Source: Streptomyces monashensis
GTDB lineage: Bacteria; Actinomycetota; Actinomycetes; Streptomycetales; Streptomycetaceae
DNA length: 64,000 nucleotides
Direction: 5' to 3'
Assembly (NCBI RefSeq): GCF_001866665.1
Contig: NZ_MLYO01000035.1
Coordinates: 62,001-126,000 of the forward strand
Below are positions 43,357 through 51,643 of this stretch, piece by piece. Under the pieces are notes generated by a model. That model had not been told where the DNA came from and did not search any database. It saw nothing but the letters and a program-made list of their open reading frames with translations. How positions within the stretch are numbered: position 1 is the stretch's first letter; every line of letters starts with the position of its first letter. A program made the translations under genes and the position numbers.

Positions 43357-44115
43357 ATGACTGACAGGCAATCGAAGATCGCGGTGGTGACCGGCGCCGG
43401 TTCCGGTATCGGGCGGGCCGTCGCGGTGGAGCTGTTGCGGGCCGGCTGGTCGGTGGCGCTGGCCGGCCGGCGCACCGGGACGCTGGAGGAGACGGCGGCA
43501 CTGGTCCCGCGGGGCGCCGCGCTCGCCGTGCGCACCGACGTCTCCCGGCCCGAGGACGTGGACGCGCTGTTCGCGGCGGCCGTGGAGCGGTTCGGGCGGG
43601 TGGACCTGCTGTTCAACAACGCGGGGACCTTCGGGCCCGGCGGGGTCCCGGTCGAGGAACTCCCCTACGACGCCTGGCGGCACGTGGTGGACACCAACCT
43701 CACCGGGGCGTTCCTGTGCGCGCAGGCGGCGTACCGGCGGATGAAGGAGCAGGACCCGCAGGGCGGCCGGATCATCAACAACGGCTCGATCTCGGCGCAC
43801 ACGCCGCGCCCGCACTCGGTGGCCTACACGGCGACCAAGCACGCGCTGACCGGGCTGACCAAGTCGCTGTCGCTGGACGGGCGGCCGTACCGGATCGCGG
43901 TCGGGCAGATCGACATCGGCAACGCGGCGACCGACATGACGGCCCGGATGCAGGTCGGCGCGCTGCAGGCGAACGGCGAGACGGTGCCGGAACCGGTGAT
44001 GGACGCGGCCGACGTGGCGCGCACCGTGCGGCACATGGCCGAGCTGCCGCTGGAGGCGAACGTGCAGTTCGCGACGGTGCTGGCGACGGCGATGCCGTAC
44101 GTCGGGCGGGGCTGA
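43357..44115 (+). CDS. Short-chain dehydrogenase/reductase
   Basis: 252 residues. TGAGSGIGRA (cofactor loop), NNAGTFGPGG, GSISAHTPRPHSVAYTATKHAL with the Ser and YxxxK catalytic residues. GRRTG at the end of the second strand suggests NADP preference. Substrate unknown. ATG 43357 right behind GGAG. Divergent from the MFS gene at 43199. Confidence 0.9.
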   Translation: MTDRQSKIAVVTGAGSGIGRAVAVELLRAGWSVALAGRRTGTLEETAALVPRGAALAVRTDVSRPEDVDALFAAAVERFGRVDLLFNNAGTFGPGGVPVEELPYDAWRHVVDTNLTGAFLCAQAAYRRMKEQDPQGGRIINNGSISAHTPRPHSVAYTATKHALTGLTKSLSLDGRPYRIAVGQIDIGNAATDMTARMQVGALQANGETVPEPVMDAADVARTVRHMAELPLEANVQFATVLATAMPYVGRG

Positions 44116-44199
44116 GGGCGCGCCGGGTCCGCTTTTCCGGTTCTGCTTTTCCGCCTTACCACAAACGGAGCTCGAACATCCGCGGTATTGCGGCCGGTC

Positions 44200-44213
44200 G
44201 AGCACATGTGCTC
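44200..44213. repeat. 14-bp perfect palindrome
   Basis: GAGCACATGTGCTC lies 85 bp after the SDR stop, in a gap (44116-44401) without a gene. Could be a protein site or part of a terminator region. Confidence 0.45.
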
Positions 44214-44280
44214 AACTTTCCTCCACGAGAGCTTCACACTTGGAGCGCGTGGATTCCGCAAGCCATACCGAGGGGGGGAA

Positions 44281-44364
44281 GGCGGCGGCCGTTCCACCGG
44301 GCCGGAGTCGGGGGTGGACCTCGCGGGGACGCGAGGTGCGCACCGGCCGGTGGAACGCCGCCGC
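44281..44364. terminator. Long cruciform between convergent genes, likely bidirectional terminator
   Basis: Outer arms 44281-44305 and 44341-44364 pair with two single-base bulges; a second perfect 8-bp stem (ACCTCGCG at 44318-44325, CGCGAGGT at 44330-44337) is nested inside. It lies between the SDR stop and the D,D-carboxypeptidase stop. Confidence 0.6.
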
Positions 44365-44401
44365 ACCGTTCAGCGGTTCGAGCGGTTCGGGGGCAGCCGG
44401 T

Positions 44402-45646
44402 TCAGCGCCGGTGGCGGCCGGCGGCCGGCTCCGTCGGCTGGGGCTCGACCGGCGCGGCCGCCTCGGCCGCCGCGACCGCCCTGCGCCGCCGCTTCACCAC
44501 CCAGGCACCCGCCGCCGCCAGCAGCAGCGCCGTACCCGCGGCGCCCTCCACCAGACGGCCGGCGGACGGGCCGCCGGACGACGTCGACTCGCCGCCGCCC
44601 GCCAGCTGCGCCCCCTTGGCCCCCGGCGCCGGGTTCGCCTTCGCGCCGCCCTCGCTGAGCGGCTCGACGAGTGTGCCCACCGGCTGGGCCGAACGCCCGC
44701 CCCCGAAGCCCCAGTCGAGCAGCGCGGCCGTCTGCTCGTAGACGGCGTTGCTGCCCTCGGCGGGGTGCATGACCGTCACCAGCAGGGTGCGACCGCCCCG
44801 GGTGGCGGCACCGGTGAAGGTGTTGCCGGCGTTGCTGGTGTAGCCGTTCTTGACACCGATCAGGCCGTCGTACGTCCTCAGGCCCAAGGCCCCGGTCAGC
44901 AGGCGGTCGGTGTTCTGGATCTGGAAGGTCTTCCTGCCGCCCGCCGGGAAGTTCGCGACGCGGGTGCCGCAGTAGCCGCGGAAGTCGGTGTTCTTCAGGC
45001 CGTGGCGGGCGAAGAGCGTGAGGTCGTACGCCGAGGAGATCTGGCCCGGGTGGTCGAAGCCGTCGGGACTGACCACGTGCGTGTCCAGGGCCTGCAGGTC
45101 CGTGGCCTTGGCCTGCATCTCGGCGACCGTCGTGCCGATGCCGCCGTTCATGTGGGACAGCACGTGCACGGCGTCGTTGCCGGAGCGCAGGAACACGCCC
45201 TGCCACAGCTGCTCGACGGTGTAGGTGATGCCGGACTTGATGCCGACCAGGCTGGAGCCGGCCGGAATGTCGGCGAGGTCGGAGTCCTTGACCGTGTACC
45301 GCTCGGTGCGGTCGAACTTCTGCAGCACGGTGTCGGCGAACAGCATCTTCAACGTGGACGCGGGCGGGAGCCGCCGGTGCGCGTTGAACGCGGCGAGCAC
45401 CTCGCCGCTGTCGCAGTCGGCGATCAGCCAGGAGCGGGCGGTGATCTTCGCGGGAAGGCCGGAGGCACCGCGCACCTGGACGCCGTCGCGGGCCAGTTGC
45501 TCGCCCCCGATGACGGCGGGCTCGGCCGCGGCGGCCGTGGCCAGGGGGAGGGTCGCAGCCGTGGACAGAGGAAGGGCGGCGGCCGTCAGACCGAGGACGG
45601 CACGCCGGCTGATCCGGGAACATTCACGCACTCCGGGACCGTACAC
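44402..45646 (-). CDS. Secreted D-alanyl-D-alanine carboxypeptidase (peptidase S11)
   Basis: 414 residues. The N-terminus RISRRAVLGLTAAALPL is a twin-arginine type signal. Penicillin-binding motifs: STLK in PPASTLKMLFA, SGN in LRSGNDAV, and KNGYT in place of KTG. A C-terminal hydrophobic helix (TALLLAAAGAWVV) followed by KRRRR anchors it at the membrane with an Ala/Gly/Ser-rich stalk before it. Trims the terminal D-Ala from peptidoglycan stem peptides. GTG 45646 is used here; the GTG at 45631 is equally possible since neither has a clear ribosome site. The gap 45647-45874 holds no convincing gene. Confidence 0.9.
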   Translation of the reverse strand: MYGPGVRECSRISRRAVLGLTAAALPLSTAATLPLATAAAAEPAVIGGEQLARDGVQVRGASGLPAKITARSWLIADCDSGEVLAAFNAHRRLPPASTLKMLFADTVLQKFDRTERYTVKDSDLADIPAGSSLVGIKSGITYTVEQLWQGVFLRSGNDAVHVLSHMNGGIGTTVAEMQAKATDLQALDTHVVSPDGFDHPGQISSAYDLTLFARHGLKNTDFRGYCGTRVANFPAGGRKTFQIQNTDRLLTGALGLRTYDGLIGVKNGYTSNAGNTFTGAATRGGRTLLVTVMHPAEGSNAVYEQTAALLDWGFGGGRSAQPVGTLVEPLSEGGAKANPAPGAKGAQLAGGGESTSSGGPSAGRLVEGAAGTALLLAAAGAWVVKRRRRAVAAAEAAAPVEPQPTEPAAGRHRR

Positions 45647-45874
45647 CGCGACGAGCTGCGACTTCCTGAACCCGGGTGTCGGACGGCGCGGAATTTGCCG
45701 CGTTATGAAAATCCTATGAGTTACTCGCGTTTCCCGGCTCCTCCCTGCCTTGCGGCGTGTCTGGTGGCGCCCTCTCCGCCCCGGCGTTCATGACGACCGT
45801 CGCGCTCGCGGTCGGCCTCGCGGTCGCCGGCGGTCCGATCGCCAGTACCGGGCAGGAGTGCGGCCAGGGGCCGC

Positions 45875-46864
45875 TCACCGCCCCAGCAGACGCTCGACCT
45901 CGGTCAACTGCCCGGCGGTGAGAGGCCCCTTCGCCATGGCCCCGGCGTTCTCCTCGGCCTGCGCGACCGTGCGGAACCCGGGGATCGGGATCGTGCGCGG
46001 GCTGCGGGCCCACAGCCAGGCGAGGGCGCCCTGGGCGAGGGTTCGGCCGTCGCTCGTGAGGATGTCCCGCACGGCGTCGATCCGGGCCAGCCACTCCTCG
46101 TCGGCGCCGGACCCGTCCGCGTCGTAGCCAGGGAGCCACGCCGGCGGCCTGCTCCGGATGTCACCGGCCGCCGGCCGGCCCCGCCCCTTCCCGGCCAGCA
46201 ACCCCATGGCCAGCGGGCTCCTGTTGATGCTCGCGAGCCCCCACTCCTCGCACCGCGCCAGCAGGTCGGGGGCGTCCTGCAGCACGTTGAGCGTGTGCTG
46301 GACCGCCGCGCAGTGCTCCCCCGCGGCGAACACGGCGGCGCGGTCGGGGTCGTCGGTGCTCCACGCGTAGGCGCGCACGACGCCCTCCCGCACGAACTCC
46401 TCGCAGGCCTCCCGGAGTTCGGCCGCCCGCTCCGGGTCGCCGTCGGAGAGGTGGAACTGGTAGAGGTCGATGTGGTCCGTGCCGAGCCGGCGCAGCGAGT
46501 CGGTCAGGGCCCGGCGGGCGTGTGCCGGGGTGTCGTCCTGGCCGTCGGCGGTGCGGGTGCGCTCGTCGAAGAGGTTGCCCCACTTGGTGGCGACGACGAC
46601 GTCGTCCCGCCGCCTGCCCAGCGCCCGGCCGAGGATGCGCTCGCTGTGCCCGGTGCCGTAGCAGTCGGCGGTGTCGAAGAAGGTGACGCCGAGGTCGAGG
46701 GCGCGGTGGACCGCCCGTACGGACTCCTCGTCGTCCACCGCGCCCCAGCCGAGCGGCTGCCCGTCGGCGGCCTGCCACTCACCGCCGATGGCCCAGCACC
46801 CGAAACCGAGCGCGCTGACGTCGATCCCCGTGCGTCCCAGGGTCCTCTGGGTCTCATGTGTCAT
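45875..46864 (-). CDS. Aldo/keto reductase
   Basis: 329 residues. TIM-barrel tetrad: Asp and Tyr in FFDTADCYGTGHSE, Lys in VVATKWGN, His in DLYQFHLSD. NRSPLAMGLLAGKG and IPIPGFRTVAQAEENAGA are the NADP-binding segments. YajO/YghZ-like group; substrate unknown. ATG 46864 gives MTHETQRTLG, the usual start of the family. Confidence 0.9.
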   Translation of the reverse strand: MTHETQRTLGRTGIDVSALGFGCWAIGGEWQAADGQPLGWGAVDDEESVRAVHRALDLGVTFFDTADCYGTGHSERILGRALGRRRDDVVVATKWGNLFDERTRTADGQDDTPAHARRALTDSLRRLGTDHIDLYQFHLSDGDPERAAELREACEEFVREGVVRAYAWSTDDPDRAAVFAAGEHCAAVQHTLNVLQDAPDLLARCEEWGLASINRSPLAMGLLAGKGRGRPAAGDIRSRPPAWLPGYDADGSGADEEWLARIDAVRDILTSDGRTLAQGALAWLWARSPRTIPIPGFRTVAQAEENAGAMAKGPLTAGQLTEVERLLGR

Positions 46865-46947
46865 GTGTGCGGACGCTAGGAGTTGAAGCGCACACGAGGA
46901 CAAGCCCCGGAACGACGACTCCTGGGAGATCCTTCATGCCCGGCCGG

Positions 46948-47274
46948 TCACGCCTGACCGGTCTCGAACCGGGAGATCTGTCCCTCGTCGTCGACGGTGA
47001 AGCGCCACTGGGTGCTCATCTCGCCATAGGTGTCGTTGCGGTAGCGGGCGCGCAGCGCCCGGCCGCCGTCGGACTCGTTCTCGACCTCCATGTGGCCGTT
47101 GGAGGAGAAGATCTCGTCCTCGATCCACTGGTCGAGTTCCCGGTCCCGGCCGTCGTCGGCCATGGTCGCGCCGGGCGCGAGGAGGTGCAGCAGGCCTTCC
47201 CTGTCATGGGAGTTGACGGCGGTGACGAAGGCCCGGACGGCCGGGTCGCTGAGATTGGCTGGTTTGATCGTCAT
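46948..47274 (-). CDS. SnoaL/NTF2-like protein
   Basis: 108 residues in one alpha+beta barrel: DPAVRAFVTAVNSHDREGLLHLLAPGATMADDGRDRELDQWIEDEIF is the SnoaL-like entry helix and first loop; the end TQWRFTVDDEGQISRFETGQ is the closing strand. Such domains bind small ligands or isomerise them; here no catalytic residues stand out. ATG 47274. Confidence 0.8.
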   Translation of the reverse strand: MTIKPANLSDPAVRAFVTAVNSHDREGLLHLLAPGATMADDGRDRELDQWIEDEIFSSNGHMEVENESDGGRALRARYRNDTYGEMSTQWRFTVDDEGQISRFETGQA

Positions 47275-47403
47275 GGCGCCAGGCTCACACCGCTCCCCCG
47301 GCCCCGCCACCCGAACGCCCTCCCCGACGCGCCCGTGAGGGTGATGCCTGCGACGGTGGGAGGCGGGGCCCCTCTCCTGTCCGCCCGTCTCCTGGGAGTC
47401 GCC

Positions 47404-47949
<546 letters not shown>

Positions 47950-47995
47950 TCCGGCTGCCGGCTGGACGGCGGTACGGCGTGGGACGCTGAACGGC

Positions 47996-48334
47996 ATGAC
48001 CGATCAGCATCCCGCCGCCCCTCTCTGGCCGGCCGTCGACGACCTCTGGTCCCGCCTGGAGTCCACCCGGACCCACACCGGCCAGGAGGGCCTCCTGCTG
48101 CGCATCCTCAAGCTGTCGGAGGAGGTCGGCGAGGTCGCGGAGGCGGTGATCGGGGCGACCGGCCAGAACCCCCGCAAGGGCGTCACCCACGACTGGGACG
48201 ACGTCCAGGCGGAACTGTGCGACGTCGCCATCACGGCCCTCGTCGCCCTGCGCACGCTGACACCGGAGGCGCGGGAGGTGTTCGAGCGGCATGTGGAGAG
48301 GGTGCGGGAGCGGGCGACGAAGCCCTCGGAGTGA
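47996..48334 (+). CDS. MazG-like nucleotide pyrophosphohydrolase
   Basis: 112 residues. Metal-binding helices LKLSEEVGEVAEAVIG (ExxE pattern) and DDVQAELCDVAITALVAL (ExxxD). All-alpha NTP pyrophosphatase of the MazG superfamily, likely hydrolysing non-canonical NTPs. Starts 46 bp after the DoxX gene; possibly in the same transcript. Convergent with rnpB. Confidence 0.85.
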   Translation: MTDQHPAAPLWPAVDDLWSRLESTRTHTGQEGLLLRILKLSEEVGEVAEAVIGATGQNPRKGVTHDWDDVQAELCDVAITALVALRTLTPEAREVFERHVERVRERATKPSE

Positions 48335-48351
48335 ACGAGACCAAAGACGCA

Positions 48352-48390
48352 CAAGAGCCCTGGCCAGGCATTTTCTCCTGGTCAGGGCTT
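48352..48390 (-). terminator. Terminator of rnpB
   Basis: AGCCCTGACCAGG and CCTGGCCAGGGCT (minus strand, 48377-48389 with 48356-48368) pair over 13 bp with one G-T, loop AGAAAATG, followed by CTTGTG. Could also serve the convergent MazG-like gene. Confidence 0.85.
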
Positions 48391-48392
48391 CG

Positions 48393-48809
48393 ATGGCAGA
48401 CGAGTCGGGCTGTACGCCGGGTTCTGTTCCCCGGGACCCTCGCGGGTGCCGGGGCGACGGCCATCCATCTAGGGCCAGCGTTGCCGCCGGCCTCGTGCGG
48501 TCTACCCGCGGACTCGGGCGGGCAGCCCTCGAACGTCCGCGCAGAGCGCGTTTCACGGCGCTCCTTTTGACCTTGCTCCGGGTGGGGTTTACCTAGCTGC
48601 CCAGGTCACCCTGGGCACTGGTGGTCTCTTACACCACCGTTTCACCCTTACCGAGGACCGAGGTCCCCGGCGGTCTGCTTTCTGTGGCACTGTCCCGCGA
48701 GTCGCCTCGGGTGGCCGTTAGCCACCACCCTGCCCTGTGGAGCCCGGACGTTCCTCGGGAAGCCCCCTGGGGGAACTCCACGCGGCCGCCCGCCCGGCTC
48801 GTCTGCCGT
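48393..48809 (-). ncRNA. rnpB: RNase P RNA component (bacterial class A)
   Basis: About 417 nt on the minus strand. The conserved P4 halves and core are present: GAGGAACGTCCGGGCTCCAC and CAGGGTGGTGGCTAACGGCC near the 5' side, GGGTGAAACGGTGGTGTAAG, GGTAAACCCC, CCGGAGCAAGGTCAAA in the middle, and AGATGGATGGCCG then ACAGAACCCGGCGTACAG near the 3' end, where P4 closes. The ends CGGCAGACGAG and CTCGTCTGCC pair to form P1, fixing the boundaries to within a few bases. Cleaves tRNA leaders. The stretch 48810-48996 is its promoter side and holds no gene. Confidence 0.96.
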
Positions 48810-48996
48810 GTCGACCATGGTACCGGGAGCCGGGAGCGGCGGGGACCGGTGGACACCGTCGCCAGGCCCGTCGTCGTACGCAAGGACGTACCGAACCCCC
48901 GGCGACGCCGACGCCCTCGGGGTGAGTGCGGTGTCCGGTCGGTCAGCCACGCCGGGAGCCCTCCTCGGTGCGCCGGCCGTAGCCGAAGGCGCGGTC

Positions 48997-49293
48997 CTAC
49001 GAGATGCGGGCGAGCGCGAGCCGGCCGCACTGGGCCGCGAAGGCGGGCGGCCAGGAGGCCGGCAGCACGGTGCAGGCGACGATCAGCGCGAGCGGGACGA
49101 GGGCGCGGTGCAGCGCGTTGCGGTACGGCACCGCGCGCGGCGGCAGTCGTCCCTCGGCCCTGCGGGCTGCGTCGCCGAGGGCCACCGGGAAGGCCAGCTT
49201 CGGCAGGACGAGAAGGACGAGGGCCAGGGTGCCGGCGAGCCGGCCGTGGTTCATGCCCCCAGCACCGCGAAGGCCGACCACGGCTAGCACCAT
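48997..49293 (-). CDS. Small hydrophobic protein downstream of TetR
   Basis: 98 residues from the ATG at 49293, or 85 from the ATG at 49254 (MNHGRLAGTL). Two hydrophobic segments (ALVLLVLPKLAFPVAL and ALVPLALIVACTVLPASW). The longer form overlaps the TetR gene end by 10 bp, suggesting coupling. Family unknown; proteins of this kind are common beside TetR genes in Streptomyces. Neither start has a good ribosome site. Confidence 0.55.
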   Translation of the reverse strand: MVLAVVGLRGAGGMNHGRLAGTLALVLLVLPKLAFPVALGDAARRAEGRLPPRAVPYRNALHRALVPLALIVACTVLPASWPPAFAAQCGRLALARIS

Positions 49294-49952
49294 GAGCCGT
49301 CGAGGCCCGTCCGCTCCAGGGCCGTGAACGCGGCCTCCAGGCGCGCCCGGTGGCTCCGGGCCACCTCGGCCACCGGGTCGCCGGCCAGCAGGCGGTCCAC
49401 GGAGGCGAGGAAGACCGTGCGGTAGGCGGCGACGGCCAGGGCCGCGAGGAGGCGGGGGTCCGGCGTACCCGCGTCCGCGAGGGCGGCGGCGAGGGCCCGC
49501 TCCACCTCCTCGACACCCTCGCGGGCACGGGAACGCAGGGCCGGGGAGGCGATGACGATGCGGAAGAAGCGCGGGTAGCGCTCCCCCACCCCGCTCAACG
49601 GGTGCCGCTCGTCGAGGAGGCGGAGGGCGAGGCGGCGCAGGGCGGCCAGCGGCGGCTCGTCCGGGGCGCGGTCGCGGACGGCTCCGGCGAAGAGTTCGGC
49701 GGCCTGCGGGATGCGGTCGAGGAACAGGTCCTCCTTGCGCGGGAAGTAGTTGAAGACGGTCATCGCGGACACGCCCGCCGCCCGCGCCACCTCGGCGACC
49801 GTCACCGCGTCGAAGCCGCGCTCGGCGAACAGGCCCGTGGCGATGTCCGAGATCCGCTGCCGCGTCTCGCGCTTCTTGCGCTCCCGCAGGGGGAGTCCGT
49901 CATCGCCGCCAGGCGCGCTTTCGCCGTTCACGAGAAAACTATAGTCGCCCAA
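49284..49952 (-). CDS. TetR-family regulator
   Basis: 222 residues. HTH: RQRISDIATGLFAERGFDAVTVAEVARAAGVSAMTVFNYFPRKEDLFLDR, the NYF-type TetR helix. C-terminal ligand half 90-222. It is divergent from the flavin monooxygenase gene with 27 bp between the starts; the shared AT-rich region carries paired repeats (49938-49971) that are its likely operator. Confidence 0.92.
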   Translation of the reverse strand: MGDYSFLVNGESAPGGDDGLPLRERKKRETRQRISDIATGLFAERGFDAVTVAEVARAAGVSAMTVFNYFPRKEDLFLDRIPQAAELFAGAVRDRAPDEPPLAALRRLALRLLDERHPLSGVGERYPRFFRIVIASPALRSRAREGVEEVERALAAALADAGTPDPRLLAALAVAAYRTVFLASVDRLLAGDPVAEVARSHRARLEAAFTALERTGLDGSWC

Positions 49953-49971
49953 AATTTTTAGTGACTACAGT
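49938..49971. promoter_or_regulatory. TetR operator and promoter between TetR and monooxygenase genes
   Basis: ACTATAGTC at 49938-49946 and GACTACAGT at 49963-49971 are inverted copies with one mismatch; within them TAGTGACTA (49959-49967) is a perfect 9-bp palindrome. The patch between is AT-rich (AAAATTTTTAG), unusual for this genome, and includes both promoters. Repression of both genes by the TetR protein is the simple reading. Confidence 0.7.
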
Positions 49972-49979
49972 AAGAACCC

Positions 49980-51527
49980 ATGACGACGACGGACTACGAC
50001 GTGGTGGTGGCGGGCGCCGGGCCCGTGGGGCTCTTCCTCGCCTGCGAGCTGCGGCTCGGCGGGGCGCGGGTGCTGGTCGTGGAGCGGCTGGCCGAGGTGG
50101 ACGAGACGATCAAGGCGGGCGCGATCAACATCCCGAGCGCGGTCGCCCTCTACCGGCGCGGCCTGCTGCCCGAGCTGGCGGCGGTGTGGGAGGCGGCGCT
50201 GGAGCGGATACGCGCCTTCAGGGGCGAGGGCGCCGAGGACCGGATGCCGCCCAGGTTCGCCGGGCACTTCGCCGGGATCCCGATGGACAAGACCCTGTTC
50301 GACGGCTCCGACCCCGCCTGGGCCGAGGCCGGCCCGGCCGCCGACTCCGGACTCGGCGTGCCGCAGGCCGCGCTGGAGCGGATCCTGGCCCGGCGGGCCG
50401 AGCGGCTCGGGGTCGAGGTGCGCCGGGGCGTGGAGCTGACCGGCTTCGACGCGGGCGCGGACGGGGTCGCCGTACACACCGGTCGGGGGACGGTCCGGGC
50501 GGGCTGGCTGGTCGGCTGTGACGGCGGGCGCAGCACGGTCCGCCAGACCGCCGGGTTCGACTTCCCGGGCACGGACCCGGAGATCACCGGCTATCAGGCG
50601 ATCGTGGAGCTGACCGGCGGCGAGCGGCTGCGCGAGGGCTGGAACACGACCGACACCGGGACGTACGTCCACGGGCCGTTCCCCGGGCGGATCCTCACCG
50701 TGGAGTTCGACGGGCCCCCGGCCGACCGCACGGCCCCCATCACCGCCGAGGAACTCCAGGCCGCCCTGCGGCGGGTGGCGCAGGTGCCGGAGGTGACCAT
50801 CACCAAGGTGCTCAGCGCCACCCGGTTCACGGACAACGCCCGCCAGGCCGCCGACTACCGCAAGGGCCGGGTGCTGCTCGCGGGGGACGCGGCGCACGTG
50901 CACTCGCCGTTCGGCGGGCAGGGCCTGAACCTCGGCCTCGGGGACGCGATGAACCTGGGCTGGAAGCTGGCCGCTGTCGTACGCGGGCACGCGCCCGAGT
51001 CCCTGCTGGACACCTACACCGCCGAACGGCATCCGCTCGGCACCTGGGTGCTCGACTGGACCCGGGCCCAGATCGCGGTGATGCGCCCCGACCGGCATGC
51101 CCGCGCGCTGCGCCGGGTGGTGACCGACCTGGCGCTGACCACGACGGGCACGACGTACTTCGTCACGAAGATCTCCGGCGTCTGGCAGCGCTACGACCTG
51201 CCCGGCGAGCACCCGCTGACCGGCGCGAGCGCGCCCGACCTGGAGCTGTCCGACGGCAGCCGGCTCGGCGACCATCTGCACACCGGCCGCGCCCTGCTGC
51301 TCGACCTCGCCGACGACCCCGGGGTGTGCGCGCGGGCCGAGGGCTACGGCGACCGGCTGGAGGTCCGCACCCTCGCCTGCCCGACCCGGCCCGGCCTCGG
51401 GGCACTGTTCGTACGCCCGGACGGGTTCGTGGCCTGGGCCGCCGACAAGGCGGCGGAAGCCGTGGAGACGAAGGACCTGCCGGAGGTGCTGGAACGCTGG
51501 CTGGGCGCACGGGCCGACGCCGCTTGA
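49980..51527 (+). CDS. FAD-dependent aromatic monooxygenase (group A), MhpA/PheA-like
   Basis: 515 residues. FAD-binding GAGPVGLFLACEL at the N-terminus, the DG motif VGCDGGRSTVRQ, and the GD motif LLAGDAAHVHSPFGGQGLNLGLGDAMNLGWKL. The C-terminal 130 residues form the thioredoxin-like tail of phenol-hydroxylase-type enzymes. Uses NAD(P)H and oxygen to hydroxylate aromatic substrates, often antibiotics such as rifampicin in relatives. The TetR gene next door suggests induction by its substrate. Confidence 0.92.
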   Translation: MTTTDYDVVVAGAGPVGLFLACELRLGGARVLVVERLAEVDETIKAGAINIPSAVALYRRGLLPELAAVWEAALERIRAFRGEGAEDRMPPRFAGHFAGIPMDKTLFDGSDPAWAEAGPAADSGLGVPQAALERILARRAERLGVEVRRGVELTGFDAGADGVAVHTGRGTVRAGWLVGCDGGRSTVRQTAGFDFPGTDPEITGYQAIVELTGGERLREGWNTTDTGTYVHGPFPGRILTVEFDGPPADRTAPITAEELQAALRRVAQVPEVTITKVLSATRFTDNARQAADYRKGRVLLAGDAAHVHSPFGGQGLNLGLGDAMNLGWKLAAVVRGHAPESLLDTYTAERHPLGTWVLDWTRAQIAVMRPDRHARALRRVVTDLALTTTGTTYFVTKISGVWQRYDLPGEHPLTGASAPDLELSDGSRLGDHLHTGRALLLDLADDPGVCARAEGYGDRLEVRTLACPTRPGLGALFVRPDGFVAWAADKAAEAVETKDLPEVLERWLGARADAA

Positions 51528-51643
51528 CCTTGTCCTGTTGACCCGCACCGTGCGCTGCGGCCCGGCGACGCTGCTCGGCCGGCGCGGGGACGTCACCGTC
51601 GTACGGCTGCACGCGGACGATCCCGGCGGCCTGGTCCGGCCGC

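Noticed and set aside
44188..44658. Plus-strand frame starting at the 14-bp palindrome
   Set aside because: Arg/Pro-rich translation running into the antisense of the carboxypeptidase gene; no ribosome site.
45716..45874. Short ATG-start frames upstream of the aldo/keto reductase end
   Set aside because: Two small overlapping frames without ribosome sites or recognisable features.
48393..48809. Protein-coding frames on both strands here (for example 48629-49528 minus)
   Set aside because: The sequence matches conserved RNase P RNA blocks in order; coding frames are incidental.
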